Assembly: GCF_029846635.1 (NCBI RefSeq)
Contig: NZ_JARVTG010000001.1
Span: 1,828,501-1,892,500, forward strand
DNA: 64,000 bases
Source: Pokkaliibacter sp. MBI-7
Lineage (GTDB): Bacteria; Pseudomonadota; Gammaproteobacteria; Pseudomonadales; Balneatricaceae
Direction of reading: 5' to 3'
In this document: positions 60,801 to 64,000 of the stretch, piece by piece
Numbering within the stretch: the first letter of the stretch is position 1
Layout: the number at the start of each line of letters is the position of its first letter
Notes under the pieces: generated by a model
Databases searched by the model: none
Told to the model about the DNA's origin: nothing
Seen by the model: only the letters and a program-made list of their open reading frames with translations
Position numbers and translations under genes: made by a program

Positions 60801-61839
60801 ACTCGTCCATTACGCGGTCATACTGCGCACGGCTGTAACGCGGGTGCAGTGCCGACAGCTTGATGGAGATACCGGGGCCTTCATAGATACCGCGGCCATG
60901 AGAGGCCTTGCCGATGGAGTGAATGGCCTGCTCGTAGGACGCCAGATATTTCTGCGCATCGGCTTCGGTCAGTGCCGCTTCACCCAGCATGTCATAGGAG
61001 TAGCGGAAGCCGCGGGACTCCAGACGGCTGGCGTTGGCCAGTGCTTCACCGATGGTTTCACCGGTCACGAACTGCTCGCCCATCAGACGCATGGCCATGT
61101 CCACACCTTTGCGGATCAGTGGCTCACCGCTGCGGCCGATGATGCGGTTCAGTGAGGATGACAGGCCGGACTCGTTGTGGGTCGATACCAGCTTGCCGGT
61201 GATCAGCAGACCCCAGGACGCGGCGTTGACGAACATGGACGAGCTCTGGCCCAGATGCTGGCTCCAGTTGCCATTGCTGATCTTGTCACGGATCAGGGCA
61301 TCACGGGTGGGCTTGTCGGGGATACGCAGCAGGGCTTCGGCCAGACACATCAGTGCCACGCCTTCCTGCGATGACAGGGAAAACTCCTGCAGCAGGCCCT
61401 GCACGATACCGGAACGGCCGCCCACATTTTTCTGATTGCGCAGCTTTTCTGCTACGTCATAAGCCAGCTTGTAGGCTGCTTTGGCCGTCGGCTCAGGCAG
61501 ACGTGCCTGCTCCAGCAGCATGGCCACCATTTCATTTTCCGGACGACGGTAGGCCGCAGTGATGGCGGCGCGCAGTACGGACTGGGGCAGGATGCTTTCG
61601 GCAAAATCCAGGAACGGCTGACGGCTGGTTTCCACCACACCTTCCAGCACTTCCGCGCTATCGCTGCGCTCGGCAGCACTCAGCTCAGGCAGGGCTGCGC
61701 CGTTCTCCAGCTTCTCCAGATAACTGAAGATCGCCTGCTTGATCACCCAGTGTGGTGTACGGTCAATGGAACGCGCCGCTTCTTTGAGACGTTCGCGCGT
61801 TACATCGTCAAGTTTAACCCCGAGGGTTGTGGTGGCCAT
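57877..61839 (-). CDS. putA: Trifunctional PutA: proline dehydrogenase, P5C dehydrogenase and DNA-binding repressor
   Basis: A 1320-residue protein that oxidises proline to glutamate. Residues about 3-46 are a ribbon-helix-helix (TTLGVKLDDVTRERLKEAARSIDRTPHWVIKQAIFSYLEKLE), making it the repressor of the put genes. The proline dehydrogenase core has ISIKLSALHPRYSRAQYDRV, GINIDAEEADRLEISLDLL and MIRLVKGAYWDSEIKRAQ; the aldehyde dehydrogenase core has CISPWNFPLAIFTGQVAAALAAGNTVLAKPAEQTP, IAETGGQNAMIVDSSAL and FDSAGQRCSALRVL (catalytic Cys). Full length. Divergent from putP. Confidence 0.98.
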   Translation of the reverse strand: MATTTLGVKLDDVTRERLKEAARSIDRTPHWVIKQAIFSYLEKLENGAALPELSAAERSDSAEVLEGVVETSRQPFLDFAESILPQSVLRAAITAAYRRPENEMVAMLLEQARLPEPTAKAAYKLAYDVAEKLRNQKNVGGRSGIVQGLLQEFSLSSQEGVALMCLAEALLRIPDKPTRDALIRDKISNGNWSQHLGQSSSMFVNAASWGLLITGKLVSTHNESGLSSSLNRIIGRSGEPLIRKGVDMAMRLMGEQFVTGETIGEALANASRLESRGFRYSYDMLGEAALTEADAQKYLASYEQAIHSIGKASHGRGIYEGPGISIKLSALHPRYSRAQYDRVMDELYPRLLSLTLLAKQYDIGINIDAEEADRLEISLDLLERLCFEPQLAGWNGIGFVIQAYQKRCPFVIDYVIDLARRSRHRLMIRLVKGAYWDSEIKRAQIDGLEGFPVYTRKVYTDVSYIACARKLLAVPEVIYPQFATHNAHSLATIYQIAGQNYYPGQYEFQCLHGMGEPLYEQVVGKVSDGKLNRPCRIYAPVGTHETLLAYLVRRLLENGANTSFVNRIADQSVSIDDLVADPVTSVDGMAAREGGVGMPHPRIPSPVELYGAARTNSSGIDMSNEHRLASLSSALLSSANEAWQAGPILGCAASDGARENVLNPSDRRDVVGQVQEASIEDVDNALNCAISAGPIWQATQPAERAALLDRAAELMENQIQQLMGLLVREAGKTYLNAIAEVREAVDFLRYYAAQARDHFDNGTHRPLGPVVCISPWNFPLAIFTGQVAAALAAGNTVLAKPAEQTPLVAAQAVRILLEAGIPEGAVQLLPGRGETVGARLVGDERVKGVMFTGSTEVAGILSRSVAGRLDSQGRPVPLIAETGGQNAMIVDSSALAEQVVADVVASAFDSAGQRCSALRVLCVQEDVADRVIEMLKGAMAQCRLGNPERLNVDIGPVIDSEAKTGIEAHIKAMGDKGRSVYQVAISNTDELKNGTYVMPTLIELDNLSDLKREIFGPVLHVLRYKRKDLDKLMDQINGTGYGLTLGVHTRIDETIAHVTERAQAGNLYVNRNMVGAVVGVQPFGGEGLSGTGPKAGGPLYLYRLLATRPAGAVSATFKAADARIEADSRLRKAMLDKQGNPLVALQSWLGKDFAELVSICENFAAEAQTGISRLLDGPTGERNSYVILPRDHVLCLAEDERDLLTQLAAVLAVGGCAVWTQSELTLRLRDRLPAAVQARISLVADWKKDDVVFDAVLHHGDADQLRAVCQQVAKRSGPIVGVHGLARGETTLSLERLYIERALSVNTAAAGGNASLMTIG

Positions 61840-62642
61840 GTGTATTCCTCTCGCTCTCCGGGCACATCATCAGGCCCTGGCATCACAGGTATAGGTGGCA
61901 AAGAATAGCGTGCAACCCAGCAAAAGAGCAACCAGGTGCAACCTTATTTTTCATCCTCCAACCGGTCGTTTAATAAAACGGAAACAAATCATATCAATCA
62001 ATAAGTTATGGATAAGATACTGATCTATAAGCCATTTTTATTAGACTAAAGTCGCAACAAAAAGCGCGTTTTTCCCTTGTACCTGCGACAGAATCTTGTT
62101 TAGCATCCGTGCCCTACAAAAATAACAGGTTGCACTAAATCCATCCGAGTGTTGCTACCAGCCCCAATCAGGTTAAACCCTTACCTTCCGTATGGGCATA
62201 CCCGCTGCGGCCTCATCGACACTCTTTGTATATAGCACAGCCTGGCGAAACCAATGCCCCGCCATCCCAGATGACATCTCGCCATGCCGCCAGAGATCAC
62301 TTTCACAACGGGTGATATCGCGTTATGGAGCGTCTTCTGAAGATCAAAGGGCACGACGCAGGACGCTGAAATACAGCCTTGCCGCCTCGCTCTTCGCCGC
62401 CATTCGTGCAGCGCAGAACGGAAGTATCAGGGCAATAACAAAGGCAGCCTCTTCACCTTCCCGACAGGGTGGTGATGGCAAAGCGTTGTCGCTGTATGAC
62501 AGCGGATTGAGCAGCACTGGCCCACGCCAGCAATAACCGGTTCAACCCGCTGACGAGTCATCCCGCGGCTTGCACGGCAGAGTGTGTGGTAGCACCTGAT
62601 CACCGTGACAAGACCGTATTATTGCAACAGGGGAATTTGTGC
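61840..62642. promoter_or_regulatory. putA-putP control region with GTTGCA (PutA) boxes
   Basis: An 800-base gap between divergent genes. GTTGCA or its complement TGCAAC, the core of known PutA operators, occurs at 61911-61916, 61937-61942, 62129-62134 and 62623-62628, with near matches at 61927 and 62053. The part 61945-62110 is AT-rich and is a likely promoter zone. The stretch 62140-62600 has no convincing gene; a 114-residue frame there lacks family features. Confidence 0.65.
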
Positions 62643-64000
62643 ATGACTGCCAATACACCAACCCTGATCACGTTCGTGGTCTACATTGCACTGATGATCT
62701 TTATTGGTCTGGCTGCATACCGCTCTACTAACAACCTTTCCGATTACATTCTGGGTGGCCGCAGTCTCGGCAGCTTCGTCACCGCACTGTCTGCCGGCGC
62801 CTCCGACATGAGTGGCTGGCTACTGATGGGCCTGCCCGGCGCCATTTACCTGTCTGGCGTGTCTGAATCCTGGATCGCTATCGGCCTGATCGCCGGTGCC
62901 TGGCTGAACTGGCTGTTCGTCGCGGGCCGTCTGCGGGTGCATACCGAACACAATGGCAATGCCCTGACCCTGCCTGATTACTTCTCCAGCCGCTTTGAAG
63001 ACAACAGCCGCGTGCTGCGTCTGCTGTCGGCCGTGATCATTCTGGTGTTCTTCACCATCTACTGTGCCTCCGGCATCGTCGCTGGTGCCCGTCTGTTCGA
63101 GAGCACATTCGGTCTGTCTTATGAAACCGCTCTGTGGGCAGGCGCCGCGGCGACCATCGCCTACACCCTGATCGGCGGCTTCCTGGCGGTCAGCTGGACC
63201 GACACCGTGCAGGCCAGCCTGATGATTTTTGCCCTGATCCTGACCCCTGTACTGGTGCTGGTTTCTACCGGTGGCTTTGACCAGACCGTCGCCGTGATCG
63301 AAGCCCAGAACGTCGAGTATCTGGACATGTTCAAGGGCGCTTCTTTTGTTGGCGTTATCTCGCTGATGGCGTGGGGCCTGGGTTATTTCGGCCAGCCTCA
63401 TATTCTGGCGCGCTTTATGGCCATCGACTCGGTCAAGTCCATCCCTGCCGCCCGCCGTATCGGTATGGCGTGGATGATCCTGTGTCTGGCGGGCGCGGTG
63501 GCTGTTGGCTTCTTCGGCATCGCCTACTTCCAGGCACACCCTGAGCAGGTTGGCCCGGTCAGCGAGAACCCCGAGCGTATCTTTATTGAACTGACCAAGT
63601 GGCTGTTCAACCCCTGGATCACCGGCGTACTGCTGTCTGCCATTCTGGCCGCCGTCATGAGCACCCTGAGCTGCCAGCTGCTGGTATGTTCCAGCGCCCT
63701 GACCGAAGACTTCTACAAAGCCTTCCTGCGCCCCAATGCCGGTGAACATGAGCTGGTGTGGTTTGGCCGCGTGATGGTGCTAGTGGTAGCGCTGGTTGCG
63801 ATCTTCATGGCCACTAACCCTGAGAACCGCGTACTGGGGCTGGTGTCTTACGCCTGGGCAGGTTTCGGTGCTGCCTTCGGCCCTGTGGTGCTGATTTCCG
63901 TACTATGGAAAGGCATGACCCGCAACGGCGCACTGGCTGGCATGCTGGTCGGTGCGGTGACTGTCATCGTCTGGAAGCAGAACGGCTGGCTGGGACTGTA
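62643..64000 (+). CDS. putP: Sodium/proline symporter, partial
   Basis: The gene runs off the right edge after 452 complete codons. MTANTPTLITFVVYIALMIFIGLAAYRSTNNLSDYILGGRSLG, ALSAGASDMSGWLLMGLPGAIYLSG, YTLIGGFLAVSWTDTVQASLM and LGYFGQPHILARFMAI are characteristic of PutP (SSS family). About eleven membrane helices are visible. It supplies PutA with proline. The ATG follows AACAGGGGAATT. Usual length is near 500, so only the tail is missing. Confidence 0.96.
   Translation, partial: MTANTPTLITFVVYIALMIFIGLAAYRSTNNLSDYILGGRSLGSFVTALSAGASDMSGWLLMGLPGAIYLSGVSESWIAIGLIAGAWLNWLFVAGRLRVHTEHNGNALTLPDYFSSRFEDNSRVLRLLSAVIILVFFTIYCASGIVAGARLFESTFGLSYETALWAGAAATIAYTLIGGFLAVSWTDTVQASLMIFALILTPVLVLVSTGGFDQTVAVIEAQNVEYLDMFKGASFVGVISLMAWGLGYFGQPHILARFMAIDSVKSIPAARRIGMAWMILCLAGAVAVGFFGIAYFQAHPEQVGPVSENPERIFIELTKWLFNPWITGVLLSAILAAVMSTLSCQLLVCSSALTEDFYKAFLRPNAGEHELVWFGRVMVLVVALVAIFMATNPENRVLGLVSYAWAGFGAAFGPVVLISVLWKGMTRNGALAGMLVGAVTVIVWKQNGWLGL

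Noticed and set aside
58669..61155. Two long plus-strand frames (427 and 397 codons) opposite putA
   Set aside because: putA is unambiguous on the other strand; these have Gln/His-rich shadow composition.
62192..62536. 114-codon frame in the putA-putP gap
   Set aside because: No ribosome binding site, no hydrophobic core pattern or family likeness; probably chance.
62820..63749. 309-codon minus-strand frame at the right edge
   Set aside because: Lies opposite putP, which is clear by sequence although it has no stop in the window.
1..64000. CRISPR arrays, tRNA or rRNA genes, prophage
   Set aside because: No regularly spaced repeats, no tRNA-like cloverleaf with CCA end, and no phage structural genes were found on reading both strands.

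Overview
The window is about 64 kb of a GC-rich gammaproteobacterial chromosome, most like an Oceanospirillales or pseudomonad-related marine or soil heterotroph. This rests on core genes of that type (argH-mutM, radC / coaBC-dut-algC, trifunctional putA with divergent putP, a 180-kDa-type NAD glutamate dehydrogenase, a MexAB-OprM-like efflux operon, cysP-cysT-cysW-cysA). The genus cannot be fixed from sequence reading alone. No rRNA, tRNA, CRISPR, prophage or full insertion sequence was seen.

Layout. 1-4 kb: 5' part of an NAD-glutamate dehydrogenase gene, a small membrane methyltransferase and a GntP-type permease. 4.4-11 kb: a TonB-receptor-like barrel without a recognisable plug, then two separate regulator/EamA-exporter pairs. 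One is MarR / EamA / nitroreductase with two MarR-type palindromes; the other is MocR / EamA with two matching 29-bp inverted repeats. 11-17.5 kb: a chemoreceptor fused in one operon to a sugar-type periplasmic binding protein, a lactonase, a cupin, a glyoxalase-fold protein and an M15-like peptidase. 17.5-20.2 kb: an AT-richer accessory cluster of very small genes (SMI1/KNR4, lipoprotein, a broken two-TM protein, an ankyrin-like protein, a prohibitin-stalk-like protein, an unknown 71-residue protein). 20.4-22.7 kb: mutM and argH. 22.9-25.9 kb: a lethal-factor-like zinc metallopeptidase, a phasin-like protein and a hydrolase-fold protein lacking its serine nucleophile. 26-30 kb: the sulfate/thiosulfate ABC importer. 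30-35.6 kb: a methyltransferase, then an aldehyde/alcohol dehydrogenase pair behind a sigma-54 promoter with its AcoR-like activator.

35.6-42.8 kb is bracketed by two copies of a 140-bp MITE-like repeat. It holds a probable yybP-ykoY riboswitch in front of a Ca/Na antiporter, a lipoprotein hydrolase, and a three-gene envelope operon (TPR-barrel protein, FecR-domain protein, von Willebrand A autotransporter) that looks little described. 43-48.7 kb is housekeeping (radC, HPP protein, coaBC, dut, algC, DUF2461). 48.7-55.7 kb is a TetR-controlled RND efflux operon with a clear palindromic operator over the promoter. 55.9-64 kb: a phytase-like esterase, a small tyrosine-phosphatase-like protein, and putA/putP, whose 800-bp shared control region carries several GTTGCA boxes.

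The strongest candidates for something new are the vWA-autotransporter/FecR/TPR-barrel operon, the lethal-factor-like protease, the small-gene accessory cluster and the chemoreceptor/binding-protein pair without a transporter.
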